A DNA stretch of 64,000 nt from Alcanivorax sp. DG881. GTDB lineage: Bacteria > Pseudomonadota > Gammaproteobacteria > Pseudomonadales > Alcanivoracaceae. Location of the stretch: NCBI RefSeq assembly GCF_000155615.1, contig NZ_DS989915.1, positions 2,125,955 to 2,189,954 of the forward strand, in the 5' to 3' direction. The notes under the pieces were generated by a model. That model was not told the DNA's origin. It did not search any database and saw only the letters and a program-made list of their open reading frames with translations. The translations under genes and the position numbers were made by a program. Every line of letters begins with the position of its first letter. Position 1 is the first letter of the stretch. Below are positions 7,896 through 19,786 of this stretch, one piece after another.

Positions 7896-8833
7896 GGCTC
7901 AAGCTCCCCCATCAAACCGCGTGGGCGGAAAATCAGAATCAGTACCAGCAGAATAAAGGGCGTCATTGGCGCCAAGCTGGCCAGAGTAATACCCGTGATT
8001 TCTCCGTAGGGATCCACGTTCATGCCAATGCCGTTGAGCAGATCGCCCACGGAGGCATTCATGGCCACAAAGAAAGTCTGGATCAGGCCGATCAACAAGG
8101 ACGCATAGAACGCTCCCAACAGGGACCCCATGCCGCCCACAACCACCACCACAAAGACGATAGGCCCAAGGCTTTCTGCCATGCCCGGTTCGGTGGCCAG
8201 CAATGGCCCGCCCATCACCCCGGCCAGGCCGGCCAGGGCACAACCAAACCCGAACACACCCATAAACAAACGCGGCACGTTATGGCCCAGATGGCCCACC
8301 ATATTCCCGTGGGTTAACGAGGCCCGCACCATCAGGCCGACGCGGGTTTTCTTGAGCAGGTACCAGAGCGCCACCAGCATCAGCGCGGAAATCAGGATCA
8401 CCCCGCCCCGGAAAATCGAATAATCCGTACCCATCAGGGTGAACAGCGGCTCGCGCAGGTAAGCCGGCTCACGGTACGCCACGGATACCGGCCCCCAGAT
8501 CAACTGCACCAGCTCGTTGATCACATAGGCCAGGCCAAAGGTAAATAACAATTCGGCCACGTGGCCGTTTTCATGGACGCGGCGCAGGCCGTATTTTTCA
8601 ACCAACGCGCCCAACAGCCCCACGACCAGAGGCGCCAGAAACAGGGCCGGCCAGAAGCCCACCACCATCCCCAGGCTGTAGGCCACATAGGCACCAAGCA
8701 TATAAAAACTGGCATGGGCGAAATTGAGCACGCCCATCATGGAAAAAATCAGCGTTAAACCGCTGGACAGCATGAACAGCAACAAGCCGTACAAAATGCC
8801 GTTCAGCGTGGAAAAAATAATAATTTCGAGCAT
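7892..8833 (-). CDS. livH: ABC importer permease, LivH type
   Basis: 313 residues with about eight predicted membrane helices. Typical LivH features are MMGVLNFAHASFYMLGAY near the N-terminus, the cytoplasmic EAA-like region (VRASLTHGNMVGHLGHNVPRLF) and GGMGSLLGAFYASLLIG. It forms the channel with LivM for a small amino acid or amide ligand delivered by the binding protein at 8916. It overlaps livM by 4 bases; 82 bases separate it from livK upstream. Confidence 0.9.
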   Translation of the reverse strand: MLEIIIFSTLNGILYGLLLFMLSSGLTLIFSMMGVLNFAHASFYMLGAYVAYSLGMVVGFWPALFLAPLVVGLLGALVEKYGLRRVHENGHVAELLFTFGLAYVINELVQLIWGPVSVAYREPAYLREPLFTLMGTDYSIFRGGVILISALMLVALWYLLKKTRVGLMVRASLTHGNMVGHLGHNVPRLFMGVFGFGCALAGLAGVMGGPLLATEPGMAESLGPIVFVVVVVGGMGSLLGAFYASLLIGLIQTFFVAMNASVGDLLNGIGMNVDPYGEITGITLASLAPMTPFILLVLILIFRPRGLMGELEP

Positions 8834-8915
8834 GCAAAAGCTCCTGAAGCAGCCGCGGAATGCAGCTGCTTCGACTCAATCCAACAAGATCAATCCATTG
8901 CGCGTTGTCCGGCGT

Positions 8916-10136
8916 TTATTTCGGACGACGCATGCGGCAAGTGGTAGGCAGCGTGACGTCATCACGTTCGATCCGCGCCACTTTGTGGAAATTGAACTCG
9001 GTGCCTTCGGCGCCGTATTTCATGCCGTCATCCATCACCGAGATAAACATGGGCAACTGGATCTGGTGATCTTCCGCACGCATCACCAGCTCGCCAGTGG
9101 TGCTGGTCAGCGTCATCCCTTCCAGCGCTTTGGCAATGACCACCGGGTTTACGCTTTTCTCCTGGTCAGCGGCTTTCTTGAGCATGTCCAGCATGTTGCT
9201 CAAACGCAGATAGTAGAAATCCCAGTTGGCTTTTTTGTATAAATCGACTTGGCGCTGCGCCATTTCCGGGTCTTCAAAATCGCCGTAGTACTCATTGATC
9301 TGATACAGGCGGTCCACGCCTTTTTCACCCAGCTGGGTGGCCACGCCAGAGCTGGCGCCGTAGTAGGTAAAGAAAGGCGCATCCAGACCAAAGTCTGCTG
9401 CTGCTTTCACCAGCAACGTCATGTCCTGGCCCCAGTTACCGGTAATCACCGCGTCGGCACCGGATGCCTGTATTTTGGAAATGTACGGCGTGAAATCCTT
9501 CACTTTTGCCAGCGGATGAAAGTCATTGCCGACCACTTCGATGTCCGGGCGCTTTTCTTTCAGCATCTTGCGGGCCTGCGCGGAAACAGAGCGGCCATGG
9601 CTGTAATCCTGATTAATCAGGTAAACCTTTTTTATCTCTTTCTGGCCGGCCAGATAATCGGTCAGCGCGTTCATCTTCATGTCGGAATTGGCATCGAAAC
9701 GAAAATGCCAGAATGAACAACGCTCATTAGTAAAGACCGGGTCCACCGCCGCGTAGTTGAGGAACAGGCGCTCGTCACCCGGGTTGCGGCGGTTATGCTT
9801 TTCGATACCGGCGATCAGTGCCGAGGCCACCGAGGAACCATTGCCCTGGGTAATAAAATCCACGCCGTTATCCATGGCTTTCTGCAACTGAACCAGGCTT
9901 TCCTGGGGGCTTAGCTTGTTGTCCAGGCCGACGATTTCGACCGGGTGACCATTCATGCCGCCGTTGGCATTGATTCGCTCAGCGGCAAATTTCAGGTGCT
10001 CATAGGCAGGCTGACCCGCTGATGCCATGGGCCCACTGAGTGGATCAATCAATGCAATTTTTACCGGCTCTGCAGCCTGGGCCGCAGTGGCCAGCAGCAG
10101 CGTTGATACCACGGCGGCCAGAAACGTTTTCATCAT
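8916..10136 (-). CDS. livK: Periplasmic substrate-binding protein, LivK/AmiC-like
   Basis: About 406 residues. The start is taken at the ATG at 10136 (a second ATG follows directly), with AGGGAGAG just upstream; an in-frame extension to 10169 lacks a ribosome site. A signal peptide is evident (MMKTFLAAVVSTLLLATAAQA). The mature part has the type I periplasmic fold pattern (KIALIDPLSGPMASAGQ, AERINANGGMNGHPVEIV). The C-terminus TTCRMRRPK ends in a conserved-looking Cys-containing motif I associate with one HAAT subgroup. The ligand cannot be read; branched-chain amino acids, amides or urea-type compounds are all possible. First gene of the livKHMGF operon. Confidence 0.88.
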   Translation of the reverse strand: MMKTFLAAVVSTLLLATAAQAAEPVKIALIDPLSGPMASAGQPAYEHLKFAAERINANGGMNGHPVEIVGLDNKLSPQESLVQLQKAMDNGVDFITQGNGSSVASALIAGIEKHNRRNPGDERLFLNYAAVDPVFTNERCSFWHFRFDANSDMKMNALTDYLAGQKEIKKVYLINQDYSHGRSVSAQARKMLKEKRPDIEVVGNDFHPLAKVKDFTPYISKIQASGADAVITGNWGQDMTLLVKAAADFGLDAPFFTYYGASSGVATQLGEKGVDRLYQINEYYGDFEDPEMAQRQVDLYKKANWDFYYLRLSNMLDMLKKAADQEKSVNPVVIAKALEGMTLTSTTGELVMRAEDHQIQLPMFISVMDDGMKYGAEGTEFNFHKVARIERDDVTLPTTCRMRRPK

Positions 10137-10753
10137 GTTGCTCTCCCTGTTTGTTGTTATTGCCATCACGCCAATGGCGCCATGGCAATGCGCACACGCT
10201 TGTCTTTTTTATGCGTTATTGCTGCCAATAACGGTGTTTATCTTTTCTTTTTTCCAGGAGGCGAAACAAAATATCCCGCCATCTCTTTTCACATACCAAC
10301 GAGTATGTATCAGCCATTTTCCTGCTGTCTACCGGCTGACTCAGGGAATTTCGAACTATTTTTTATTTTTTGAAAAATCGACCAAGCCCACCCATAACCC
10401 GATGATTCTATTAAGAAATTGAGATTTTTTGTGGATAGAAAGAAGAATAGCGCAGCCGCGCCATATACAAATTTGGCTATTTAGTTTCCCTTTTAGGGCG
10501 TAAAAAGACGGCACCATGAACAGGGTTAATACGGCCCTATTTATGAGTGCAATTCTGTAGAAAATTTAAAACGAACGTTTAAATTTTTAGTGTAACTAAA
10601 CCACACACTTTTCTGCGTCGCGCGATCCATCTCATACAACGATCAATATTTCAGTACGCGGAATGGGGACGGAAAAAAAGGGAATAGGCATCGAAAATGC
10701 CGCTCACCAACACAAAAGACGGGAAGTAAAAACGCAGCAACGATAAGGAAGGG
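10137..10753. other. Long intergenic region upstream of the liv operon
   Basis: About 620 bases without a supportable gene, AT-richer than its neighbours. It must contain the liv promoter. Visible structure: an interrupted palindrome ATTGCCAT (10159-10166) with ATGGCAAT (10182-10189) close to livK, and an AT-rich perfect inverted repeat at 10561-10587. No riboswitch or tRNA was recognised. Confidence 0.5.
10561..10587. repeat. AT-rich perfect inverted repeat 10-7-10
   Basis: AAAATTTAAA (10561-10570), spacer ACGAACG, and the exact complement (10578-10587). It could be a regulator site for the liv operon or a weak hairpin; no T-run follows. Confidence 0.5.
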
Positions 10754-10780
10754 GTCGGCTTGAGGGGCCCTCAAACCGAC
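10754..10780 (-). terminator. Probable terminator of ilvD
   Basis: A 13-base arm starting GTCGGCTTGAGG pairs with its complement with one mismatch around a central base (10754-10766 with 10768-10780), 23 bases past the ilvD stop. On the minus strand a pyrimidine-rich CCCCTTCCTT follows rather than a clean T-run. Confidence 0.55.
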
Positions 10781-10802
10781 GAAGAGAATCTCACCTGACA
10801 GA

Positions 10803-12488
<1,686 letters not shown>

Positions 12489-12531
12489 AGTTTCTCCTGA
12501 TTTTTCAGTTTGGGCGCCGCGGAAGAACGCC

Positions 12532-13521
12532 TTAACGCTTCACTGCCAGCACGGCAAAGGTGTCGCCAATGTCTACCCGGGCCGGGTGACGGCGACCAAT
12601 CAACATGCCTGCAAACGGCGCCCGATAATCCACCGGTGGCTGGCCGGTACGGTCAAGGCTATGCACGCGGGCAAGCACCTCGCCCTGCTGCACCCAGTCG
12701 CCCAGCGCCACCGCAAATTCCAGCAAGCCGCGATGCTCGCTGACACGGTAATAGTCTGCGCTGGGGATCTCCAGCGCCTGCGAAGACACCGGCAACGGGT
12801 CGCCGGGCAGAATGCCGGCAAAGCGTAACACGTTGCCCACGCCCTGCTCTGCCAGCGCCACGGTATCCGGGGTAGTCGTGCCGCCGCCGCGCAGCTCGGT
12901 GCTGATGAACACCCGGCCCTGGGCTTCTACCACGCTGTCGAACAGAGCCGCCTCCTCCAGCTCCGCCATAAACAGGGTGTAAGGCGCCCCAAACGCCTCC
13001 GCCCCGGCCAAGCAGCGCGCCCCAAAGTCCTCATCGGCAAGGCGATGGGTGGCCGCAAAAGGCAACAGGTCCAGCGTGCGTCCACCGGAGTGCATATCCA
13101 GCACCACGTCGGCCAGCGGCACCAGATAACGAGTGAAGTAATCGGCGATTTTTTCGGTGAGGGTGCCGGCAGGGTTGCCCGGAAAGGCCCGGTTCAGGTT
13201 GCCGCCATCCAGCGGGGAGGTGCGCGTGCCGTTTTGCACCGCCGGGTGATTCATCATCGGCACAATGATCACCCGGCCACAGATATCACTCGCCTGCAGC
13301 CGGTTGGCCAGCTTGAGCAGGGCGGTGATGCCTTCGTATTCATCGCCGTGGTTGCCCCCGGTCAGCAGCGCAGTGGGCCCTTCGCCGTTGCGGATCACCG
13401 TCACCGGGATCATCACATTGCCCCAGGCGGACTGATCGTGGGAATAAGGCAGTTTGAGGAAACCGTGCTGTACGCCGTCCTGGTGGAAATCCACCGTGGC
13501 GCTGATCGCGCTGTCCTGCAT
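12532..13521 (-). CDS. Succinylglutamate desuccinylase/aspartoacylase family, DoeB-like
   Basis: 329 residues, zinc-dependent M14-type deacylase fold. Metal ligands are visible in [11 protein letters not shown] (His and Glu, about residues 58-61) and in LDMHSGG (His, about 143). The conserved NLNRAFPG and a C-terminal beta-barrel-like domain ([20 protein letters not shown]) follow. The overall pattern is closest in my memory to DoeB (N-acetyl-L-2,4-diaminobutyrate deacetylase of ectoine degradation). The other doe genes are not in the window, so the substrate is open. It is divergent from gmk and upstream of ilvD. Confidence 0.8.
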   Translation of the reverse strand: MQDSAISATVDFHQDGVQHGFLKLPYSHDQSAWGNVMIPVTVIRNGEGPTALLTGGNHGDEYEGITALLKLANRLQASDICGRVIIVPMMNHPAVQNGTRTSPLDGGNLNRAFPGNPAGTLTEKIADYFTRYLVPLADVVLDMHSGGRTLDLLPFAATHRLADEDFGARCLAGAEAFGAPYTLFMAELEEAALFDSVVEAQGRVFISTELRGGGTTTPDTVALAEQGVGNVLRFAGILPGDPLPVSSQALEIPSADYYRVSEHRGLLEFAVALGDWVQQGEVLARVHSLDRTGQPPVDYRAPFAGMLIGRRHPARVDIGDTFAVLAVKR

Positions 13522-13577
13522 AGTGAGTCCGTTGTCTCCGGGTCAGGGTGCATATGACGCACCCGGGTCTTTACGCC

Positions 13578-14245
<668 letters not shown>

Positions 14246-14395
14246 TCGCCGCCGTCGGGGCCGGCCCCGGCACCGCCGTTCGGCGGCTGGCACTGGACTT
14301 GCCCTGCCCTCAGCCCGTAAAATCGCCTCCTTGCGAATTATCAGGCGGTGCAGGTTCATGTCGAACCGGCCCCGTCAGCTTGTCAGGAGAGCAGC

Positions 14396-14659
14396 ATGGC
14401 ACGAGTTACCGTAGAAGATTGCCTGGAAAAACTGGATAACCGCTTTGAGCTGGTACTGGTTGCCGGCAAGCGCGCCCATCAATTGCAGAGCGGCGGTAAA
14501 GAGCCACGTGTAGCCTGGGAAAACGACAAACCCACCGTTGTTGCCCTGCGTGAAATCGCAGAAGGCCACGTGACGGCTGAATCCGTGGACAACCCCATCG
14601 CGGACCGCAGCGCTGACGTGGACGAGCTGGCCCTGCTGACCCAGTCTTTCGGCGAGTAA
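14396..14659 (+). CDS. rpoZ: RNA polymerase omega subunit
   Basis: 87 residues from the ATG at 14396 with AGGAGA 5 bases upstream; a longer in-frame reading from 14348 is not needed. Conserved [28 protein letters not shown] and [11 protein letters not shown] are clear. Omega helps beta-prime assembly and forms part of one ppGpp-binding site, which fits its position before spoT. A strong terminator follows. Confidence 0.97.
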   Translation: MARVTVEDCLEKLDNRFELVLVAGKRAHQLQSGGKEPRVAWENDKPTVVALREIAEGHVTAESVDNPIADRSADVDELALLTQSFGE

Positions 14660-14700
14660 TTGCCGGTTCCCGCTTTCACCGCAAGGTGAAAAATGGACAG

Positions 14701-14736
14701 AAAAACGGAGAGGCCCACGCCTTTCCGTTTTTTTTT
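14701..14736 (+). terminator. Rho-independent terminator after rpoZ
   Basis: AAAACGGAGAGG, loop CCCACG, CCTTTCCGTTTT, then a long T-run. The remaining 14737-15004 before spoT shows no gene and presumably holds the spoT promoter. Confidence 0.85.
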
Positions 14737-15004
14737 GCGAATTCGCGAGACACGCCGCCGCGCAGCGGATTCTACAAACCCGAAACAGCCCCCCATGATT
14801 GGCGCATCAGCATGGTGTTGAGCTATACAGCCCTCCAGGCGCCGGGATTGTCAGCGGCCGGCACCCAGTGCCTGTCCCCCATCGCTTTCTCCCAGCCAAA
14901 CAATCGTCTGTGCCTATCTCCTTGTCATAGACAAATCCTGCCCTCAAATCTAAGCTAAGAGTCATCTTCGAACCTGCTACTCGCCAAGGGCGTGACGAGG
15001 CCTT

Positions 15005-17116
15005 TTGCCCACCATCCATAATCTGGAAAAACGGTTACGCAGTTACCTGGACGATGATCAGATCGCCCAGGTCGTACACGCTTACCATTTTGCCGAGCAA
15101 GCACACGAAGGCCAGTACCGCCGCACCGGGGATCCGTACATCACTCACCCGCTGGCGGTGGCCAACATCCTCACCGACATGCACATGGACCATGCCTCGC
15201 TCATGGCCGCCATGCTGCACGATGTGATCGAGGACACCGGCTTCAGTAAAGAGCAGCTGGCCAACGAATTCAGCGAGGAGGTGGCCGAGCTGGTGGACGG
15301 CGTTTCCAAGATCGCCCAGATCAAGTTCGAATCGAAAGCGGAGCAGCAGGCGGAAAACCTGCGCAAGATGATGCTGGCCATGACCCGGGACATCCGCGTC
15401 ATCCTCATCAAGCTGGCTGACCGCCTGCACAACATGCGCACCCTGCATGTAATGCGCGCCGAAAAGCGTCGCCGCATTGCCACCGAAACCCTGGAACTGT
15501 ACGCCCCCATCGCCTTCCGGCTGGGCATGTACAACATGCGGGTGGAATACGAGGATCTGGCCTTTCACGCCATCTACCCCATGCGCGCCAAGCTGATTGG
15601 CCAGGCCGTCAAGAAAGCCCGTGGCAACCGCAAGGAAATCCTCACCACCATCAAGACCAGCCTGGAACACTGCCTGGAAGAAGAAGGTATCGAAGCCCGG
15701 GTACTGGGCCGCGAAAAGCACCTCTACAGCATCTACACCAAGATGAAGGAGCAACACAAACCCTTCTCCGACATCATGGATGTGTTCGGCTTCCGCATCA
15801 TCGTGGACCGGGTCGACACCTGCTACCGCGTGCTCGGCGCCACCCATAACTATTTCACCCCCATTCCCGGCCGCTTCAAGGACTACATCGCCATTCCCAA
15901 GGCCAATGGCTACCAGTCCCTGCATACCACGCTGAAGGCCCGCTCCGGTATTCCCCTGGAAATGCAGATTCGCACCGAAGAAATGGAGGCCATGGCCAAC
16001 AACGGCATCGCCGCCCACTGGCTGTACAAGTCCGATGACGAACCCGGCTCGCCCACCCACAGCCGCACCCAGAGCTGGATGCAGCGGCTGCTGGAGCTGC
16101 AGCAAAAAGCCGGCAACTCCATGGAGTTCATCGAGAACGTGAAGGTGGACCTGTTCCCGGACGAAGCCTATGTGTTCACCCCCAAAGGCGACATCAAGGA
16201 ACTGCCCGGTGGCGCCACCGCCGTGGACTTTGCCTACGCGGTGCACACCAAGGTGGGCAACAAGTGCGTGGCGGCGCGCATCGATGGCAAGCTGGCGGCG
16301 CTTTCAACGCCCCTGGAGTCCGGCCAGACGGTGAAAATCATCACCGCCCCCAACGCCACCCCGAACCCGGCCTGGCTGAACTTCGTAGTCACCGGCAAGG
16401 CGCGCACCAACATTCGCCACTTCCTCAAACACCAACGCCGCGAAGACGCGGTGGAGCTGGGCGAGCGGCTGCTGGCCAAGGCCCTGCACTCTTACGACAT
16501 GGGCCTGGACGACCTGCCCATTGAGCGGGTAGTCAGCGAGCTGGCCGGTAACGGCTATCTGGAGCTGGACGATCTGCTGGAAGACATCGGCATGGGCAAC
16601 CGCCTGGCGCCGCTGGTGGCGCGCAAACTGGCCGGCGCCCGCGATGACGACGAGCGCCAGCACGAAGACGATCGCCGGCCGCTGGCCATCCGCGGCAGCG
16701 AAGGCCTGATGGTCAGCTACGCCAAATGCTGCTGCCCGCTGCCTGGCGACACCATCATCGGGCACCTGAGTGCCGGGCGCGGCATCGTGGTCCACCGCGA
16801 TACCTGCAAGAACCTGCTGGCGGAAATGCGCAACGCTCCGGAAAAATGCATCGCGCTAAGCTGGGACAAACAGGTAGAGCAGGAATTCACCGCCGCCCTG
16901 CGCATCGAGCTGATCAACAAGCGCGGCGTACTCGCCACCCTCGCCAACAGCGTGTCGGAACTGGGCTCCAACATCGACACCATCGACATGGCCGAGAAAG
17001 ACCCCACCCTCACCATCCTTAACGTGACCATGACGGTGAAAGACCGCATCCACTTGGCACGCATCATCAAGAAGCTGCGCACCCTGGATAGCATCGTCCG
17101 TATTCACCGGCTTTAA
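15005..17116 (+). CDS. spoT: Bifunctional (p)ppGpp synthetase/hydrolase SpoT
   Basis: 703 residues. It sets the level of the stringent-response alarmone. The start is TTG at 15005 (ACGAGG just upstream, an in-frame stop a few codons before, first internal ATG only near residue 59). Domains in order: HD hydrolase (THP at 47-49, HD at 72-73 in LHDVIEDT), synthetase (about 235-345, RFKDYIAIPKANGYQSLHTT), TGS (about 385-445, VFTPKGDIKELPGGATAVDFAY), a helical region with Cys-rich YAKCCCPLPGD, and a C-terminal ACT domain. Hydrolase residues look intact. In Pseudomonas spoT is followed by ridA; here an inverted two-gene block intervenes. Confidence 0.97.
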   Translation: MPTIHNLEKRLRSYLDDDQIAQVVHAYHFAEQAHEGQYRRTGDPYITHPLAVANILTDMHMDHASLMAAMLHDVIEDTGFSKEQLANEFSEEVAELVDGVSKIAQIKFESKAEQQAENLRKMMLAMTRDIRVILIKLADRLHNMRTLHVMRAEKRRRIATETLELYAPIAFRLGMYNMRVEYEDLAFHAIYPMRAKLIGQAVKKARGNRKEILTTIKTSLEHCLEEEGIEARVLGREKHLYSIYTKMKEQHKPFSDIMDVFGFRIIVDRVDTCYRVLGATHNYFTPIPGRFKDYIAIPKANGYQSLHTTLKARSGIPLEMQIRTEEMEAMANNGIAAHWLYKSDDEPGSPTHSRTQSWMQRLLELQQKAGNSMEFIENVKVDLFPDEAYVFTPKGDIKELPGGATAVDFAYAVHTKVGNKCVAARIDGKLAALSTPLESGQTVKIITAPNATPNPAWLNFVVTGKARTNIRHFLKHQRREDAVELGERLLAKALHSYDMGLDDLPIERVVSELAGNGYLELDDLLEDIGMGNRLAPLVARKLAGARDDDERQHEDDRRPLAIRGSEGLMVSYAKCCCPLPGDTIIGHLSAGRGIVVHRDTCKNLLAEMRNAPEKCIALSWDKQVEQEFTAALRIELINKRGVLATLANSVSELGSNIDTIDMAEKDPTLTILNVTMTVKDRIHLARIIKKLRTLDSIVRIHRL

Positions 17117-17199
17117 GAAAACCGCCACTTCTTTAGCCGGCAGCGCGGGGGATTGCCTCCCCCTATTGAGCAAACCCCGCCTGAAAAGCTCCCTCCCTC

Positions 17200-19776
17200 C
17201 TAGACTGGCCACCCAGGCCAACGGGTAGCAAAGGACACGCGCACCCCTCCCTGCGCCGTCGGCACCAGCAAACGGTTTTCGATACGGCTTCCACTGACTT
17301 CCAGTAACCCCATATTGCTGCTGGGCTCAATCAGGTTCGGGGCGACGACATTGGCTATTGCCTGCTGCACCGAGGATGGCACCCCCCTGCGGTTCATCAG
17401 CGCGTACCGCTCGGTAATGTGTGGGCCGCCCATGTTAGTGGGCAACGCCTGTCCCGCTGCTGCCAGGTAAGAGGTTGCCCCATTCCGCCACCAACGCAGT
17501 TCATGGGGCCCTCCCTGCCCCCTCACGTTTCGTTGTAATAGCTCAAGCAGTCGCCCCATCGTGCCTCTGGTCTCGTTGCGCGAGGCGCTGCTGGTGAACT
17601 GGGCAATACGCAAACGCCGCCCGCCTACACTCACCGACGACGCTACCGAAAAACCATAGTGCACATCTCCAGCCAACAAAACGGCCCGACTGGCCCCCGT
17701 AGCCGCCAGGGACTGCAACAAATCCAGATGACTGTTTGGGTCCGCATGAAAGGATTCATTATCCACCGCCGCCGCACGAATCAAGGCCAGCTCATCCACT
17801 TGCTGCAATGCCACCTGGAAAGTGACGCCCAGCCAGGCTTGCAGAGCATCAATGGCCGCTTGCCACTGCGCGGCTAGCTGATCATTGACCAGCGCCAGAA
17901 GCGTGGCGATGCCGGAGGCGTCCTCAAGCATTTCGCCCACATCCCGACTCAACTGGACTCGCCACTGCTCCAGCTGATCAATGTATCGGTGCACGGCACG
18001 ATACATTGCCAGGCGACGCGCTTCCTCCCGCAACCGCTGCGTCATCAGGCCCGCCATGCTGGACAGCGCACTGGCCATGGCTCGCAGGCGCGCCAGCCAG
18101 CGCTGCATTTGCTGTAGCCATTGGCGCATCCATTCGAACGGCAGCATCATTTCATCCAGCGCCTGCACCAGAGGCAAAAGTTGACGGATTTGCTGTTCCA
18201 GCCAGCGGCGCAATTCGCCAATCTGGTCTACCCCCACATCCTGAACCCATTCCAGTGACCCCAGGCCATAAGCCGGCGTCGGCACCACCACAATGACGGG
18301 CAAATTATTGCCCGCGGACTGTGACTGGCCGAGCAATGAGCGAAAATGGTTACGTTCAGGCCGGTTCATCAGCCTTGGCGCATCGGACACATCCCGACGC
18401 TCCCAGCGCGCTTCGCCCGACTCGCCCCTGGCGATGCGCTGATCATTTCGGGTGTGGCCGCGACGGGTGCGCAGATTGGCAAACACCACCGAAGGATTAC
18501 CCGGTGTACGGAAGGCCCAGTCATGAAAGTTAAGGTAACTTTGCTCCAGGGCATTGCCGTTACCACGCAGGTAGCGGGGAATCGCCTCCCTCATCGTACG
18601 TTCAGAAAATCGGCCAGGCTCGTTCCCCCATGCCTGAAACAACCAGTAGGCGGCCAGCCCGTTGGACAGAATCCGCTTTCCTGTCGCGTTCCGCCTCACC
18701 TTGTTTTCCCAGGTACGATTGAGATTCCAGTCGTCCGTTACTTCATGGTCATCAAAAATCATGTAGGTGGGAATATTGGCCAAGCTACGCCGGGCAGATC
18801 GGGCGGTACGCTTGAACGCTTCCACCCGCTGCCGCTCACGCCCAATTTCTTCCATGCGCGAGAGTATCTCGTCCTGCGAGGAGGGCGGTTCATGCAATTG
18901 GCTCAGGACCTGCGATACCGAAGGCATCGAAAGTCCGCCGTTCAACCCCTGCCAAAGATTCGGATTCCACGCCAGCACATAGGTGGATACAAACTCCCCG
19001 AAGGTCAGCAGATGGTTCGCAGCATGACCGCTGGTAAGATCGGCCACATCCTTGGTGACGCTCTGACGTTCTCCAATGGCCAGTGAAGCAGGATTACTGA
19101 TACCCGGTAGCTGTTCATTATTGGTCACCAACTGACCGGCCAACGCCTGGATAAGCCGAATCATGGTATCCGGCACATCATCGGCATAGATCTGGTCCCC
19201 GCCCAGCAACAAGGCGGTGGGGCGATTACGCACATCTCCACCCTGGAGGTTAAGCTGCTGCTCGGCAGCCAACATACCGTCGCGGCCATGGCCATGGGCC
19301 TTTCGGCAACTGCCATAAAGCGCGCGAAAACGCCCGGCGCGGCCATCACCCACCAGCACCGTGGGCATATCAAAATGGCTCAGCAGCAAGTCACCATAGC
19401 CATCAAGGTCAGAGAGCCCCTTTGTACCATCGCCCTCCCCCTGCCAACGAATGTCATAGGCGAGCGGCTTGTCCGTGGGCAAGGCAATCGATGGCGACAG
19501 CGTATGCGGTATGGGGCTTTCTGTTGCATCCGCAACTACCGCTGCCGATGCGGCAATAAGGTAAACATGCAGATTCTGCCCAGCCTGCACATGATAGTAG
19601 CCGGACCAGAGCGCCAGCGGGGTTGAGAGACGGCGCCAGCGCCCCCTTTGTGCTTTCTCGTGGGGGTAAACCAGGCAGCGGGGATTATCCAGCGGTTCTT
19701 TCGTGGCCAGCCAGACCCACAGTGCGTTTTCGGATGTAGCGCGCACGATGGGCCCAGCAATGATTTGCTGAGCCAT
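17200..19776 (-). CDS. PhoD-like metallophosphatase with long helical insertion
   Basis: 858 residues, about 1.5-2 times a typical PhoD. An N-terminal beta-rich region (about 1-130) is followed by the metallophosphatase core: GSCRKAHGHGRDG, LLGGDQIYADDV (about 192), MIFDDHEVTDDWN (about 338-350) and, far downstream, LLAGDVHYGFS (about 702). Between the last two motifs about 150 residues (519-680) are almost wholly helical and rich in Gln, Leu and Arg (MRQWLQQMQRWLARLRAM), a likely coiled coil. No Sec or Tat signal peptide is visible, unlike secreted PhoD enzymes. Its start lies 10 bases after the stop of the large unknown gene, whose stop codon sits within the ribosome-site region, so translation is probably coupled. 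Substrate unknown; phosphodiesters are typical for the family. Confidence 0.85.
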   Translation of the reverse strand: MAQQIIAGPIVRATSENALWVWLATKEPLDNPRCLVYPHEKAQRGRWRRLSTPLALWSGYYHVQAGQNLHVYLIAASAAVVADATESPIPHTLSPSIALPTDKPLAYDIRWQGEGDGTKGLSDLDGYGDLLLSHFDMPTVLVGDGRAGRFRALYGSCRKAHGHGRDGMLAAEQQLNLQGGDVRNRPTALLLGGDQIYADDVPDTMIRLIQALAGQLVTNNEQLPGISNPASLAIGERQSVTKDVADLTSGHAANHLLTFGEFVSTYVLAWNPNLWQGLNGGLSMPSVSQVLSQLHEPPSSQDEILSRMEEIGRERQRVEAFKRTARSARRSLANIPTYMIFDDHEVTDDWNLNRTWENKVRRNATGKRILSNGLAAYWLFQAWGNEPGRFSERTMREAIPRYLRGNGNALEQSYLNFHDWAFRTPGNPSVVFANLRTRRGHTRNDQRIARGESGEARWERRDVSDAPRLMNRPERNHFRSLLGQSQSAGNNLPVIVVVPTPAYGLGSLEWVQDVGVDQIGELRRWLEQQIRQLLPLVQALDEMMLPFEWMRQWLQQMQRWLARLRAMASALSSMAGLMTQRLREEARRLAMYRAVHRYIDQLEQWRVQLSRDVGEMLEDASGIATLLALVNDQLAAQWQAAIDALQAWLGVTFQVALQQVDELALIRAAAVDNESFHADPNSHLDLLQSLAATGASRAVLLAGDVHYGFSVASSVSVGGRRLRIAQFTSSASRNETRGTMGRLLELLQRNVRGQGGPHELRWWRNGATSYLAAAGQALPTNMGGPHITERYALMNRRGVPSSVQQAIANVVAPNLIEPSSNMGLLEVSGSRIENRLLVPTAQGGVRVSFATRWPGWPV

Positions 19777-19786
19777 AACGCACTCC

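Noticed and set aside
15035..16246. 403-residue minus-strand frame inside spoT
   Set aside because: Antisense shadow of a GC-rich conserved gene; its His/Gly-rich composition is typical of such shadows.
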